A DNA stretch of 64,000 nt from Macropodus opercularis (GCA_030770545.1 JAUCMP010000028.1:14961501-15025500), one strand, 5' to 3'. Numbered from the stretch's first letter, positions 11,071 to 24,041 are shown. Numbers and translations are program-made. Notes: generated by a model from the sequence alone, not told the origin.

Positions 11071-13535
11071 AGCTTATTTGTCACTGTTATCTGCACTAAA
11101 TATCAAAAGTACATCAGAAAGGACAACATTGGTCTACATGAGCTACTGGCAGGCAGCCAAGAGAAGAGTAATGACAGGGATGAGAAGAAAAGGGAGCTGA
11201 CTTACATTATCCACTGGGCTGAAGAGCCAGAGGAGAGTGATGTACTGTACAGGATATGTGTCACGCAGGCTTTTCAGAAACACTTGAACTGCGCTTGAGA
11301 GACAACTGCTTCAAAAGCTCGACCTTCCTCCTCATTCTACACTTACACTGAATAAATGTGCCGCAGACTAATATGAAATATGAGAGAAGCCTACTGAACT
11401 AAACCTCATGCTGCAGAATAACTTTCATCTCATGGTGCAGGAGGGACCTGGTTATTCTAAGAAGGTCTCAGTGTGTCCGTAGCCCGTTGGCAGCTCTATT
11501 GGGTCAGCGGACCTGTTGCACCTGAACATTGTTTCCAGTCCCCTTTTCTAAGCTGTGCATGAACCAGGTGCCACTTCTCAAAACAAATGAAACGTCCCCT
11601 GAACACAAGGGAGAAAATAGTGACGTCCAAATGCCGTGGTTCTGTATAAATCAAAGGCCCAGAGAACAGAGGCTTTCAGCAGTTTTATCAATGGATCTCA
11701 TTTCAATTTCAGCTTAAAACACTTAGACGTCAGCTTAACGTTCACAACGACGGGGACGTCGTCTGAAGCAGCTGTTAACTCCTCATCTGTTCTGAGCGAA
11801 ACACTGACTGGGGTGAGTTAATCTCGGTTGGTGCCAGTGTGGGTCTTTGCTAACTGCCCTGACTAGAAACTAGAGATGCAGCCAAACGTGGCTGGAATAA
11901 CGTCTGCATAACAAAATACAAATTGATATGAAGTCCAATAGAAAAACGATTAATGAGATAAACATCTGCTGGTGATGTTTTTCCAGTCAGATGCGCTGAT
12001 AAATTGCAGAAAAAGAGAGAGTGATGAGGATTGAAGTAAACAGTGTAGAAATGAATAAAGGTTTCCATTTATTAATCGAATATTTTTATCAGTTATTAAT
12101 ATACATGCTTCATGTACATAGTTACAATCTTCTGCTTATATACACTGACATTTCCACCTAAAGAGAAGACAGACCTCTGCTCTACACACGCACAGTCTGT
12201 CGTCTAACCTACAGTTTGTACAACAGGTGAACGTTTTTAGCAGCTTCTTCAAACTCTCCCAGACAGTTGTGGTTTTCAGTAAAACACCTGAACCAGCGTT
12301 TTTAATTACTAATATTACATTATTTTTATTATTTTTTGGGGTCCCACTTGTGAGCATGTTGGCATTTGGCTGAATTGAGCTGCTACCGTGGCAGCAGCCA
12401 TGCGCTCGTTGCTTGTGTGTCCCTGTTGTGCGTCCGACTGATGTTATCACTGCGCATTCATACCATATGTTGCCATGGAATATTACATTTGATTAATAAA
12501 CAGCAGCTTCAGACAAAAAGAGTAAACGTCAGACAGGAACTAAACTTATGGAGTTGGACTGAATCATCTGCGTATTAAATTGATTTGGCCTTGTTTATAG
12601 TCGTTTGCAGCCAAAGGTCATTATGAAGCCTGGCCCACAGATATTGGCTTGTTTGTGATCAGAAATGCCTCCTGCTACACATTTTGACTTGTTGGCTGTT
12701 TGGAAGCTTATCTATTAACCTTTTCAAAAATCTAATCTGGATGTGACAAACTGGAGCCTGGTATAATGTGACTCCTTAGTCCTTTATCAAGCAGGATGAA
12801 AATCAGCCTAGTGAGGCGGTTTGGGGTCAGGTTCAGTTTGACAGTCTTTCCTCATTATTGGACACTGCCATCCTCCTCCTCTCTCTCTCTGTCTCTATCT
12901 CACCTCCCAGGCTCGTCAGGCAGATCCTCTTTCATATTGACCACATGCATTACGGGGCTTAGAGAACATGGCTACAGAAGTCGCTCATTAGAAGTTTGGG
13001 TTTCTCTGAACATTATGGGAGGAGTTGGAGTATTGATCCCTGTAAGATAGCTAACTGGAAAACACACCCATTGAAGCCAACTGAAGCTCATTTGGCAGAG
13101 ATGCTGGCAGACTCAAGACAATCCTGGTTATTCGACTCGGGGCAGCTTTGAGTACAGTACGTCTCTTCTGCAATCAGGAACTGGTGGGAAATCTATATGT
13201 GCTCATTACAAATGCACGTCAGCGCTGTGAAATTGAACGCTTGGCGTCATTATAAAGTAATGGGAGCATTAGAGGGAGGTTTGCAGTGATGATTTCCCTC
13301 TTATGTGAGCGTATCAGCAGCATCAGTCACTCACACAACGGCAACATTATCCTGTCAAATTCCACAAAGGCTGCTATTACATGGGAAGAGAGCAGCAGAA
13401 CATATATTTGATTTACACAAAGTGGAATCTGGTCCAAAACGTGGAATTCACCAACATTTACTGAACACTAGGGTCAGAGGAAACCGAGCTCATTTATAAG
13501 CCATTATTTTAAGAAGGTTTTTATGTGTGTGCTAC
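11071..13535. other. Non-coding unique sequence, no gene seen
   Basis: Contains a CT-rich run at about 12875-12905 and AT-rich sequence at 12.05-12.13 and 12.30-12.35 kb. The frames of up to 104 codons (12136-12450, minus) show no domain and overlap a frame on the other strand. Confidence 0.6.
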
Positions 13536-13539
13536 CGAA

Positions 13540-14100
13540 GGAATGTGTAAAATATGCTATTGTGTGACTCACATCCATTCTCTCCATCTCCATAATTACC
13601 TTACATGCGCTAACCTCCGCTAAGATCCAATAAATATTCATGCAGGTGCAACATTTCAAAGGAGACAAATATTATCTGAAGTATTACGTTGTGCGCTCGT
13701 GGCAAAATATGAACGGCTCTGTATTTGATATGTGGCATGAATTATAGCACTGTTGTCTCTGCTGTCAGAGAAGGACAATGGACACAGGTCACAAAGAAGA
13801 TGGTTGTCTCACTAGAAGGCGCATAAACACAGTAAAGAGCCCTGGCATATAAAATCAAAGGGCATCGCCTACTTTTAAGTCTGTTTTTCACAAATGTTCT
13901 TCAGCCTATTTCTCCACCACACAGCCTTTAATCAGTGAATAAGGGCTGTTCCACGCGGCCATATCTGCCCTGTGAAAACCCCATTTGAAAGAAAACACAA
14001 TTGTCATGAATCATTAAAGATATTTGTGCAGGCTTTGTTTTCCCAACATGAAAGAGGTTCTTCTGTCTGCTGTTCTGATATAGATACTGATGCTGCCAGA
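13540..14100. promoter_or_regulatory. Possible conserved non-coding (enhancer-like) block with a CTCF-type motif
   Basis: About 560 bp of complex sequence without repeats, rich in homeodomain, SOX-like (ACAAAG, ATTGT) and TATTCATG-type cores, for example AATAAATATTCATGCAGG at about 13630 and ATGAATCATTAAAGATAT near 14008. Inside it, TCACTAGAAGGCG (13809-13821) matches 11 of 13 positions of the CTCF core CCASYAGRKGGCR on the plus strand. No frame is open through the block. Inference only. Confidence 0.35.
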
Positions 14101-15585
14101 TAACCGCGCTGCGCTTGATGAACGGGGGAAGTGATGACTCCTGTCACACTTCACCGCGCTTAAATTGTCACGATTTAATAATGAGACCAAGTTAACATTA
14201 AGAAGCTGTGATTTCTTTTCACTGCTCTCGTGTGATTAGATCGCTTCCTGTGATTTGCCTGATGCATCAAGATGTTTGGCATAAGAACACAGCTCAAGCT
14301 GAGACCTCTTTTTCAATAACAATGAAGGTTTTCAGTCGTTAGTCCTCGGTGCGGTCCACAGCTCGGAATATGAATCTGGACCTATGTGAAAATAAAGCTG
14401 GACCGTGTGTGAGCTGACAAAACCAACGGTACGTGTTCTGGGCTTTTTTCTCTCTCCTGCTGAAACCACTGCCTTTGTGTGATGCATTTCATAGAATAGA
14501 CCAATGTCCAGACATTTTTCTCATAGACTGGCTTAAAAAACAGATTTGAAATCCAATCGCTCTGACATCGCTAGTGTTTGTCATGGTGACCATGGGATTA
14601 GCAACAGAGATTAGCTACCTACTGTACCTCCAGTGTAGCAAGAGCATAAAGAACTCAGCTGTGTTTAGTCGCGTTGCTCTGAGCCACGTGATAAATGTAG
14701 GCCCTGCTCAGACTTTGGCTGGTTCATATCTGGATCACCACTTTACCATGACAACACTAATGCATGGCTCAGAGAAAATGCATAAATCTGATGAAATTGC
14801 TGGCATCCTTCATTTTTCAGTCTAATGGGTGTAGCATTAACAGCTGCTAGTCACTGTCTTATAGTCATTTATTACCAGCCGTGTTATTCTAGTCTGCTAT
14901 TTTACTACCAAAGCGCTATAAATCAGCGGGTAAGAAGGCCTGCGCCCCATTTATGGCTACTTCACGAGAGAAATATGGCGCAGTGATGAGTCTGACGCGC
15001 GCGACGAGCCGTTGGTGGCCTGTCACATCTGAAATTTTGCCGTTTAAAGTCAGTCGTAACGTTGTCTTTGCCTTCAGGTCAAATACTTTGCGTTACACAA
15101 TGGGCTGTGTTAAATGACTCCACTGTTATTATTCTTACATCATTTCTTAAATACTGCTTGATCAGTCATGTTGAGATTCAGTTTAATGAAAGACGCTTTT
15201 CTGCAGGTTGTGGGTACTGTATATAAATGTTCTGGGCTCAGCAGCACAGGCCGATATGTCCCTGCTGACCTGTTTGCTCCCGTGTAGCATGGCCGCACAC
15301 TGCATTACATTTCCTAGCACCTTGGCTAAATATACCGGAGGAGGCGCTCCATAATTCATGAGACCAAAGAAAGGCAGAGAAAGACGCTTCATGTTTCCCC
15401 TCCTTGCTCTGAACTGAACGTTAAAGGGCCGAGACAGAAGACGAAAGGACTGGAAGCAGGCAGGTCTGAGGTTAAATTACATGAAACCAGTTTGCATGGT
15501 CTATAACTAAAGTCCAATGAGAGCGTGAGAGAAATAAAATGTTTTGGTTTTGTCATCATTTTGACAGACTTTGGTTTTGTTTTGT

Positions 15586-15616
15586 TATCCTTAAATTTAT
15601 CATTAATTTAAGGATA
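15586..15616. repeat. Perfect 12-bp inverted repeat
   Basis: TATCCTTAAATT (15586-15597) and its exact reverse complement AATTTAAGGATA (15605-15616) flank a 7-base loop. It is AT-rich, so a weak hairpin. No downstream U-run or gene gives it an obvious role. Confidence 0.75.
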
Positions 15617-16151
15617 TTCTTATCGCCACAATTACGTAATTAATATTTACTGGTGTGAACGGGACACGGCATGAAAACATTGACACTAAATCACTAAACC
15701 GTTGCAGGATTTCGAAAAACTGCCACACGTTGATCAGAGTTTAAAGGCAACAAGTGTGGAAATAGCTACTGACTTTGTGGCCAGGAGGAAATACAGACAC
15801 GCCTGCAGAGCACTCACCACAACATGGACGTGAAAAATGGCCGCACACATCAGAATTCACACACCTAACTCGCCGGCATGAGCGTTTAGCGCAGATTTAT
15901 AGACCTGACACTTGACAAAATGGAATTTATCACGGACGTTTGTACCAAACTGCAATGTTTTATCAGCAGATACCAGCAGAACATAAAATAAGTCATGAAG
16001 TAATGTACAAGGCACAGTTAGCGTTGGGCTCAGTTCTGATGCTACCATGGTACCGACAGCAGCTGTGTGCTGGGATATTTATAAGCACAGCGTGATGTGA
16101 TGTATGTGAGACTTACATAATGTAACACTCCAGCAAATACAAGCATTGGAT

Positions 16152-16164
16152 GGGGGGGGGGGGG
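16152..16164. repeat. G13 homopolymer
   Basis: Thirteen consecutive G residues. Runs this long are prone to slippage and to sequencing error, so the exact count is uncertain. Confidence 0.85.
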
Positions 16165-16415
16165 TGTATTTCAGAAGATCTCTATTAACATCAGCAGTAA
16201 CTGTTTCTCCCCATGGAAGTTACACCTGAAGCAAACTCGCTTCACTGCCTGTTATTGGACTTGACCTCATAACTGTAAAGTTAACAAGTTGCCTCTTAAA
16301 CCTTGGTTTGGACGTTTAAGGCTGGAGGAGTCGTCATGTTGCACAGCCACAGAGACAGAGGTCACTAATCCGCTGGTCGTCCTTTGCTTCTCCTGAAGTG
16401 GTTCATTACCCTTTA

Positions 16416-16432
16416 ACACACACACACACACA
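16416..16432. repeat. Short CA microsatellite
   Basis: Eight CA units and a trailing C in otherwise unique sequence. Confidence 0.85.
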
Positions 16433-16783
16433 TGTTCTCTGTCCCAACACCAGCCGAATGTGTGGCAGATTAAAAAGGGCCCGGTGGTTGACAATCCTCC
16501 ATGGTGCCATTGTCAGCGCTAAAGGTTGAGGTTTCCTACAACACACTTTGTCACAGGCTGAACAGACAGAAGGGCCTTTCATCCGGCTGCTGCTGGAATA
16601 GTTCATCCACGACTGTAGTGGGCTCGCTTCAATTTAACAATGTGGCTGAGCGTGTCTCTCTAATCCGGAGATGTTGCTCCAGTCTAGTTCCAATCAGCCC
16701 AGCTGGTTTTTTGTGGGACAATATTTCTGACAAACGATAAAATACGTTCTTCTTTTCTTTGCCACCAGCAGGTGAAGGTGTGA

Positions 16784-16803
16784 AAGAGAGAGAGAGAGAG
16801 AGA
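16784..16803. repeat. Short GA microsatellite
   Basis: About ten AG units. The S/L-rich minus-strand ORFs crossing it arise from the repeat. Confidence 0.85.
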
Positions 16804-17059
16804 AGGTAACCTTGGTAGTTGGCAACATCCTGACCCCAGTCACTGCGCCTGATGTATGATGCAGCATCACCTCGCACCCGGCACATTTATTAGACTGTGT
16901 AATGATAAAAAGATAGCGAGGGAAATGGATGACGGCTGAACTGGAGCCCACACACGGAGACGAGGCCCCTACTTCGGTCTCTTAGCAGTAATATCATAAA
17001 AGGAGCGAGGGAAGATGCTCCACAGGAATACAAATGTTCCTTTTAAGTTGGAAACGTGT

Positions 17060-17240
17060 GGCCTCATATGTGCCACCATATTGAAGGTGGGGGAAGATTT
17101 AGCTCTTCACCCAATTAATCTTTGTCATCACCTTGGCATTGTAGAGAAGCAATTTAGATGGTAAATACAGTTTGTGTTCCATATATCATCTGGCTGATGG
17201 TGTGGCATGCACCACTTTGGCTTCACACTTTCAGCAAGAT
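17060..17240. promoter_or_regulatory. Possible conserved non-coding block
   Basis: Complex sequence with CCCAATTAATCTTTGTC near 17110, CAATTTAGATGG near 17150, and paired palindromic-type TGGCATGCACCA near 17202. No frame spans it. The call rests on motif texture alone. Confidence 0.25.
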
Positions 17241-18570
17241 TTATACTAAGTAAATAGTCGAATGTGTCACTGAGGCTTTTTTATTTTTATCATGACACCA
17301 ACAAGAGGATTTTATCTGAGCATATTTGAATTTCTTCACTTGTGGAAGGTTTAGTGAAACGTGTTCAGATGTTGAGGATGGATAGTTTACAGAAAAATAC
17401 CACTAAAAGAAAGAAGGGGGAACAGTTCTTGTTTATTATAACTGAATTAATATCTGAATGAGAAAACAATGAAAACTTAACACGACTGAATCAACGTGTG
17501 GCAGAAATAAAGATATTTCATATGTGGATGCATCTCTAACTTCCAAAATATTCACTTTCAAACGATCAGTGTCGTTACTAAAATATTAACTCAAGGACTG
17601 GATAAAGGGGGACGACGTAAACGAGTCTCATACTACTAGTCTGGCTTCATTTTTTCATTGCTGTTTTGCTGCTAATAAACATGTCAATAAAACCAGGAAT
17701 GCAAAGGAAACTGGAGCTGGAGGATAAAGACCAGTAAAGAGGAAGTTCGTCTGCCTTTTATGGCTCATCTCCAGCTCCATCGCATGCACAACTCAGCTGC
17801 ACACACTCCCACGTGCTGCACCCTGGCTCGAGCTGCCTGACGGCGGCCGTTTACAACCAACCATTACAGCACAGAACACGAAGCCTACAACAACACGCGT
17901 CTTTGCTCGTTTCCTCCAAATGTCCAGGAGCAGCCTGCTACTGCAGCAGAGGCTCATCTCTCTCTGCAGCATACAGACGTGGCACCAAACACATTGTATT
18001 ATAATTACACAACTGTCGCTGACTGAAGGAGGACATGGGGACGTCTTTAGCGATCCTAACGTTATGATGTCGAGACATTCAGATCATTTTAATAATTACC
18101 GTAGGAGAACTTCACCTTTTGTGAAGTGTGGCTGAATGTTTGTGAATGAAGGGTTGTCCAACACTTCGCTCTGGCTTTCTCAGGTTTGTGCGCTTGACTT
18201 CAATTCAGAGTTGTTTTTCCTTCAGCTCTTTTGATGTTTCTTGAAGGTGCAGAGAAAGACGCAGACATCTCCTACAAATATGTATCACTTGTATCACTTT
18301 TTTTTTGTATTACTATTATTGTCTTATTTGTCTTCACATATTTCTATGTGTCAGGCTTTAATAAGATTTTACCCGTTTTGTTTTAGCCTGGTTCAAGAAA
18401 TGTATAGATTAATGACACCAGAACAATGTTAGGGATTTTTTTAAAGTGCTACATGTACAAAAAGCTCCTTCTTGCTGACGTTGTATTCATCCACAGACGC
18501 CCATGAAGGATGATGTCATCTTCAGAAGTTACACGCGTTGACCTTACATCCCTGTAGTGGAATGAAACCC
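17241..18570. other. Non-coding unique sequence, no gene seen
   Basis: AT-rich sequence with stops in all frames from 17.24 to 17.75 kb and more even composition beyond. The frames at 17813-18432 (63-71 codons) have no domain. Confidence 0.6.
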
Positions 18571-18578
18571 ATGCGCAC

Positions 18579-18591
18579 CCACTAGAGGGAA
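18579..18591 (+). promoter_or_regulatory. CTCF-type motif
   Basis: CCACTAGAGGGAA matches the CTCF core CCASYAGRKGGCR at 12 of 13 positions, with A in place of the C at position 12. It sits on the left edge of the enhancer-like block at 18.6-18.98 kb, a position often seen for CTCF next to regulatory elements. Occupancy is not known. Confidence 0.4.
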
Positions 18592-18599
18592 CACAGCCT

Positions 18600-18985
18600 G
18601 GGATAATTGACAGTTGAGCAGCTTTGAAATGCTGATTAAGCACAACCGCCCCCGCCCCGCCCCCACGCTGCCAGACAGTTGGCAAAGCACGCGGAGGAGG
18701 AGAAGGAGCTTTCTGACACAGGAATTAATCCCTAAAAGCCAGAGCTGGGCGATGGAGTTCCTACATCATTGCCCATCTGAATTCAAGGCCACTTCTCTAG
18801 AGATGCTGGAGTGAAGAGAAGATGTGAACGGCATTCATTAGGCGTCAGCGCTTCATTAAAACCTCCTCTCTGGGTAATATTTCTTGTGATAGCTGCATTT
18901 GAAGTGAATGGAATTTCTGCACGTCGCTCGCTCACACAGCGTTACAATGAGATGGTAAGATTAGGATGTGGAATTAAACATCTCG
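18600..18985. promoter_or_regulatory. Possible enhancer-like block with GC box
   Basis: It starts GGATAATTGACAG (homeodomain core plus a TALE TGACAG at 18608-18613), then TGCTGATTAAGCA and a GC-box cluster CCGCCCCCGCCCCGCCCCC near 18647-18665, followed by further TTCATTA/ATTAA cores. SP/KLF sites next to homeodomain cores are common in vertebrate developmental enhancers and promoters. The 66- and 70-codon frames over it have no domain. Confidence 0.35.
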
Positions 18986-20135
18986 AAGCCTCCATCTTTT
19001 GTCACCCTTCTCGTTTTCTATAGTTTTAAATGCTGGCTGCATAACTTTACTCATATACACAACAGAAGTAAAGTGGTAATTAACACATGTGGTGTCCGTG
19101 CAGTGATGTTGTAAAGGGCAGGTCAAAAGTTTTACTTAAGGGGCTTTAGATCGTGTCATCATCTCTTCCTTGCCAATAACTACAACAAGGTCAATTATGT
19201 GGAGGTCACGTTTCCCCACCTCATAAGAAATATTGACCATGAAGTTGTGAAGGAGCAGGAAACTGCTGTAGTGCAACTTTTTCTCTTTGACATCCAGTAT
19301 AAGTGAGGGCATAGAGTGAGTGTGGATTAAAAGACTCGACGTGATGGAGGGAGCTGTCACTCAGGATGAAGGATTGAGAAGCACCGACCGTTCGCGCCAG
19401 AGCCATTTGCACTCAACCCTTTTTTATTTCAGGTATGTGGTCAATAGCAACCGCCTGGAAACCACATCAGGGAAGCTTCTATCGTTACTCTGCTTCTGAC
19501 CCTTCCACCTGCAGTGAAGCGCTCGCTTTGGCTGAAATCTATGTACACTGTTTTAAAATCCACATGCAAAAACGTGTGTTTCGCGGTTCCCCCAGGGCTG
19601 GAGGCTCTAATGCATTCAGCGTCTACGTGCACAGGAAACTCCAGCGGAGAGAGAGACAGAGGTCAGTGAACGACGTCTCAAACTGTGGTCAAGTCAATCT
19701 ACTGCAGTTTCACATTATTAAAACCTCTGCCCATTTATCAGCTGCTCCCAAAACATAACTGAACTACACACAACAGCGTTTGGCCTGATTTCACTCTTTA
19801 CTGTAAATGATTGTGGTTTAAGCAGGGATGTAAAGAATGAGCGAAACAATCTATTTTCCCTGCACAGGTTAATAAATTCTACTTCTAACTCGGTTTATAA
19901 TACCAACAACTCAAACAACAATAATTATCATAATAAAATCCATTTTAAAATTTCTAATTTGACACTTCGTGGTATTCTTAAGTTTATCTAGGATTAAGCC
20001 ACACGGGTGTATTTTGAACATGCTTGTTATGTAACCTTATCTGACCACACAACAATTTTAGAACAAACAGGAACTACTGCGAGTCGTTGCTAGCAGGTCT
20101 AGGATGACTGCATGTGGGCTACAAAGCACAAGACG
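18986..20135. other. Non-coding unique sequence, no gene seen
   Basis: A 107-codon frame at 19435-19758 (+) overlaps a 63-codon frame on the other strand and contains no motif. A purine-rich GAGAGAGACAGAGG lies near 19650. AT-rich from 19.8 to 20.05 kb. Confidence 0.6.
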
Positions 20136-20143
20136 CCACAGCG

Positions 20144-20197
20144 GTCTCCATGGCAACAGTACAGTCCTCGTTGATTGTTTGTTGTCTGCATAGCGAC
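20144..20197. promoter_or_regulatory. Pair of RFX X-box-like sites
   Basis: GTCTCCATGGCAAC (20144-20157) fits the RFX X-box palindrome GTNNCCATGGNAAC. A weaker copy, GTCTGCATAGCGAC, starts exactly 40 bp later (20184-20197) in the same orientation. RFX factors bind X-boxes as dimers and control ciliary and other genes, and such motifs are enriched in vertebrate conserved non-coding DNA. No promoter is visible beside them. Confidence 0.4.
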
Positions 20198-23100
20198 GCA
20201 GTCCACACTGAATTGTTACTGTACATCACACTGAACCAGTGATGTCATCCGACCATTTTCATTGCTTGCTCTGCAGGATGATACAACTCAGTCCGCTGAT
20301 TGTTGACACATTTTTAAAATAAACTGATTCCAAAACAGTATTTTAACCATGGAAACCCACTCAAGCACTAGACAGGTCGTTGAGTCAGTATGATTTTCTG
20401 CTAATTATGCCAGTCAGCCACTGTCACAGCCCTTTAACGACTTTTGATGCTTTCTCTTTAGCAACTTTGTCAACCAACCGCTTGTTTGCAAAGCTACCCG
20501 ACAAAGTTGCTTAAAATGACACTGAAAGCTGCTAGAAATGACCAGACATGGAACATGGACTCGCTGACAATGGGCTGTTTCATCTGCAGCCTCACACTGA
20601 GAACGTCTGGCCTCAAAGTCTGCGGGTTCCAACTGCATTCATGGATATCTCACAGAGCACATACTGTACAGCACACGAGGCCAAGGGAGCATTCCAGACG
20701 GTGACAGCGTATAGGCTGAAGTAGGTCAATGTGTTGCATAATGCGCTGGTAGGTCAGAACAACTTAAGTAGCTCCCTGCAGGTTTATGCCACAGACAGTA
20801 CATGTACATTCACTGCATGCACTGCTCCCCCACACTTAACGCTCGGGTCCCTGCCAAGAGGGAGCAACTGGTTTTTCAGTAAATATGTGAAGCACATACT
20901 GTATATTTGACATTTTCCAACTAATCTTGGTGCAGGAAGGTGGTTTTGACACTGCGTCAGCGAACACTGGTCTGTGTCCATGGCACTGTAAGGAAACGAA
21001 GCCACATTGGACTTGTGCAGACCATGACAGCTTAGAGTTTCCTCCAACGCCGCAGCTCACCATGAAATTTGAAGAAGAAGCTACAGTTAATGACAGAAGT
21101 GCCTGTATTACCAAATCCTTCTGTAGTCGCACTGTTTATTAGGAATAGTTCTCAAGTTATCAAAACCTTTCCACCTCCGACGAATTTATTGTGACACCCA
21201 CAAACTCCCCATAGAGCCGTAGTCATCTAGAGGCATGAGAACTGAAAAGATGCTTCAGTGTGTTTTTACAGGCAAAGAAATAATACAAAATAGCTGCAAG
21301 GCAACTATAATTAATTTAAATATCACACAAAACATCAGTGAATCGCTTTCAAAACGACTTTACCCAGCGAAGCTGCGATGTTTACAGCGGTGACTTTTTA
21401 TAAACTACTTGTACGCGCGACGGTTCTTACGGTTGCAACCAATGGCATGAAAAGAAGAGACGAAGGAAAAAAGTGGATTAATTAGACAGATCAGAGAAAG
21501 AGATCCTTCGCCAGAGGTCATGTAGCTTATAAACGATAGGCTTACTTGCGCTGCATATTAAGTGAGCATCGACGTAATTATCCAGGCGGCGGAGACCGCA
21601 TGAGTGTGTGTAATGTCACGGCCTTTCTTGGTTTCGCTGCCCCCCCTCAGGCGTTTTCCTTCCTCGTCAGACACGTCACAGACAGGGAGTGAAGGTCACT
21701 TGACCACAGGAAAAGGTCACGGGAGGAACTAGGCCCACGACGGTCTGATCAGCCCATCGCCACTGAATCAGGGATTTAATTAAGATCGAGAGTGACATTT
21801 TCGTTTACCATCTCCTCTTTCCTGGCTCCCGGTCTGCGAGCTTCTGATTATCAATTTTTCTAAAAGAATAGGCACTTCAATCAAACGAGGATAGAGCCCC
21901 TGGAGGGGATTAACCAAGGTTTAGCAGGCTTCTGTTCACTTTCTTGCCTTTTCTCGCCTTTTATGCAGAAACTTTCTGGAAATCACTTGCCAAGAAATTC
22001 TCTTTTTACCTAATCTTCGCGGCTGACAAGTTCACGGAGCTTTTAGAAATGCACGAGATATCGTCATTAAAACATCAAAAAACTTCTACGGGATCCAGAC
22101 AGCAGCTCATCCAAGTCGGACCTCCTCCTTCTAAATTGAGAGGAGCTGGAGCCGCCATCTGTGCTTGCTTTGCAGATTTTGCGGAGCCAATGGAGGGACT
22201 GCAATAAACAGGAGCCCGTCCTGAAGGTTTGACGGTGCAGCATGATACTGTGGGCGACATGCGGGAGATCAAGGGAGCAAAAGAACTGACTGGGCAGGCC
22301 TAAGGCTGCCTCCCTCCCCAGGGACTCTTCACTTTAATCACAGTGCAGCCAAGCAAAGTGATCATGAACTCCACATCCCTTTGGTCTCCCTCATTTCCCC
22401 GTCCCCCTCTGTCTTCATCTCATTCTGCTTCTGAGTTTTCTTTTCGTCTTTACTCCGGTATATACTCCTAGATATGTTTCCCCTCACCTCATTCCTCTCC
22501 GTGCTCCAAACTGCAGCCCACGTGTATTTGTGTGTCACACTGCAGCATAAATAAACGCCGTAGCAGTGGTCATTATGTAAAAGAAGCTGCAGTTACAGTA
22601 AGTGAGGAAGGCTTTTTCCGGCAGCTGTAATTGAGGCCTGGACATGTCCCCGATCACTGAGCCTCCAGAGGCCAGTTGCCCATAAAAGTTGTGCTAGGAG
22701 CAGTCATTACTGCACATGGAAACGGATACGGTGTCAGGTCTGTTTACACTTAACTGTCCAGCATCACTCTGAAGAAATGAAGGCTGGGGACACTGGGAGC
22801 TGCCTATTATGAGGAGTCCTGGAGGTGTTATGGTGGAGGGGACACGCGAGTCATTTACAGCCTCCTGCAGGTGATTTTATTCAGTGTGCTGCCAGGTTCA
22901 CACATGCATCTAGGCTGCTTGATTTAAACCTGAACTGCGTATATTCATGCCCATAGATCACTTCCTCAATAGAAGCCTGATGGCTGATCAGAACTTTCAA
23001 AAGTGAATGAATCAGCACTTTTCTTACGGTAAATCACATCATCAACCATTAGAGCAAAAACAGGTTGAAACCTTTACGATGTAACATTTGAAAACCAAGA

Positions 23101-23690
23101 AAACAGTCCCCATCGCAGAAAACTGCAATTCCAGCAGATGTGTGCTTAGATCATCTAAACAGCAGCGAGCAACACCACACACGCTCTGCAGACGTTCACT
23201 CCATCACAGCAGGACTGAGTGCAAAGGTGTCAGGTGGTAGATTTTGTGTATTTCAGCATTGTTCCCTTTTAACCTCCCACCATTATGATTTAGAGAAGCT
23301 AAAGCTGTAAGGTAACATTAAATCCAACATAACATTGATTGGCCAAACAGACCCATCGTTCCCAACGCTCCCAGGATGCTTCTTCAGGCAACAATGCAAA
23401 AACAAAGCAAGTGGCACATACACAATAGTAGGGAATTGGGTTATAATGCGCTTTTATTGCTTGCAGCAAGGAGCTGTGAGCCATTAGCATTTCAGGAGAG
23501 CACGGCCTTCATGAGCTGTAAAGTGATGCAGAGCAGTGAAACTGTGTCTCTGTCACAAGTTTTTATCGGTACTTTCCTTCTTGCTTGGCAAGCGTCAGAA
23601 ACTGATGACAGTTGAAACGCCATCTCCGTTCTGAAACTCATTTCCTCCTGTTTGTGTGTGTGCAGCCGATATGAAGCGCAACACAAATGT
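20198..23690. other. Mostly unique non-coding sequence, no gene seen
   Basis: The frames at 20486-21142 on both strands (71-98 codons) overlap each other and lack domains. The region around 21.4-22.3 kb is somewhat more GC-rich and contains ATTAATTAGAC near 21477 and TTTAATTAAGATCG near 21775, possibly regulatory. Pyrimidine-rich sequence lies at 22.37-22.50 kb. Confidence 0.55.
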
Positions 23691-23697
23691 TATTGAA

Positions 23698-23711
23698 GTT
23701 ACCATGGTGAT
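23698..23711 (+). promoter_or_regulatory. RFX X-box-like site
   Basis: GTTACCATGGTGAT matches the X-box GTTRCCATGGYRAC except for the last base. It is an isolated motif with no recognised gene beside it. Confidence 0.35.
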
Positions 23712-24010
23712 TCAATTTCACTCACCCCCGCCTCCACTGCCTCGCTCACACTCATTTCCTCAGTAGAACAAAACAGCAAATGTCTGGGAGGAATTCCCTC
23801 AGTTGCGGGAGCTGCGGCAAGTTTCACCAACAGATCTGACGCGGTTCGAGTGAGCGCGTTCCCTCTGGGAATCCCTGCTCACATATGCATGCTTGCAGAT
23901 CTGCTGAGCAGAGGAGCCGCACAAAACATGCTAATTTCGAGAACATTTTTATTTTTTGCAAATGTTCAGGCTGGAAATCGTTAGAATGAAAGTGAAGATC
24001 ATTCGTGAAT

Positions 24011-24041
24011 TATTTTATATATATTTACATATATATATATT
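24011..24041. repeat. AT-rich (TA)n low-complexity run
   Basis: Imperfect TA repeats, of the kind that is unstable and often polymorphic. Confidence 0.75.

Larger units (their letters stand above)
14101..17055. other. Mostly unique non-coding sequence with short simple repeats
   Basis: No frame looks like a gene. Simple repeats within are listed separately. A CpG-containing spot (GACGCGCGCGACG) lies near 14994-15006 without other promoter signs. Confidence 0.6.

Noticed and set aside
16045..16056. TACCATGGTACC palindrome as an X-box
   Set aside because: The outer bases do not fit the RFX half sites, so it was left out of the RFX series.
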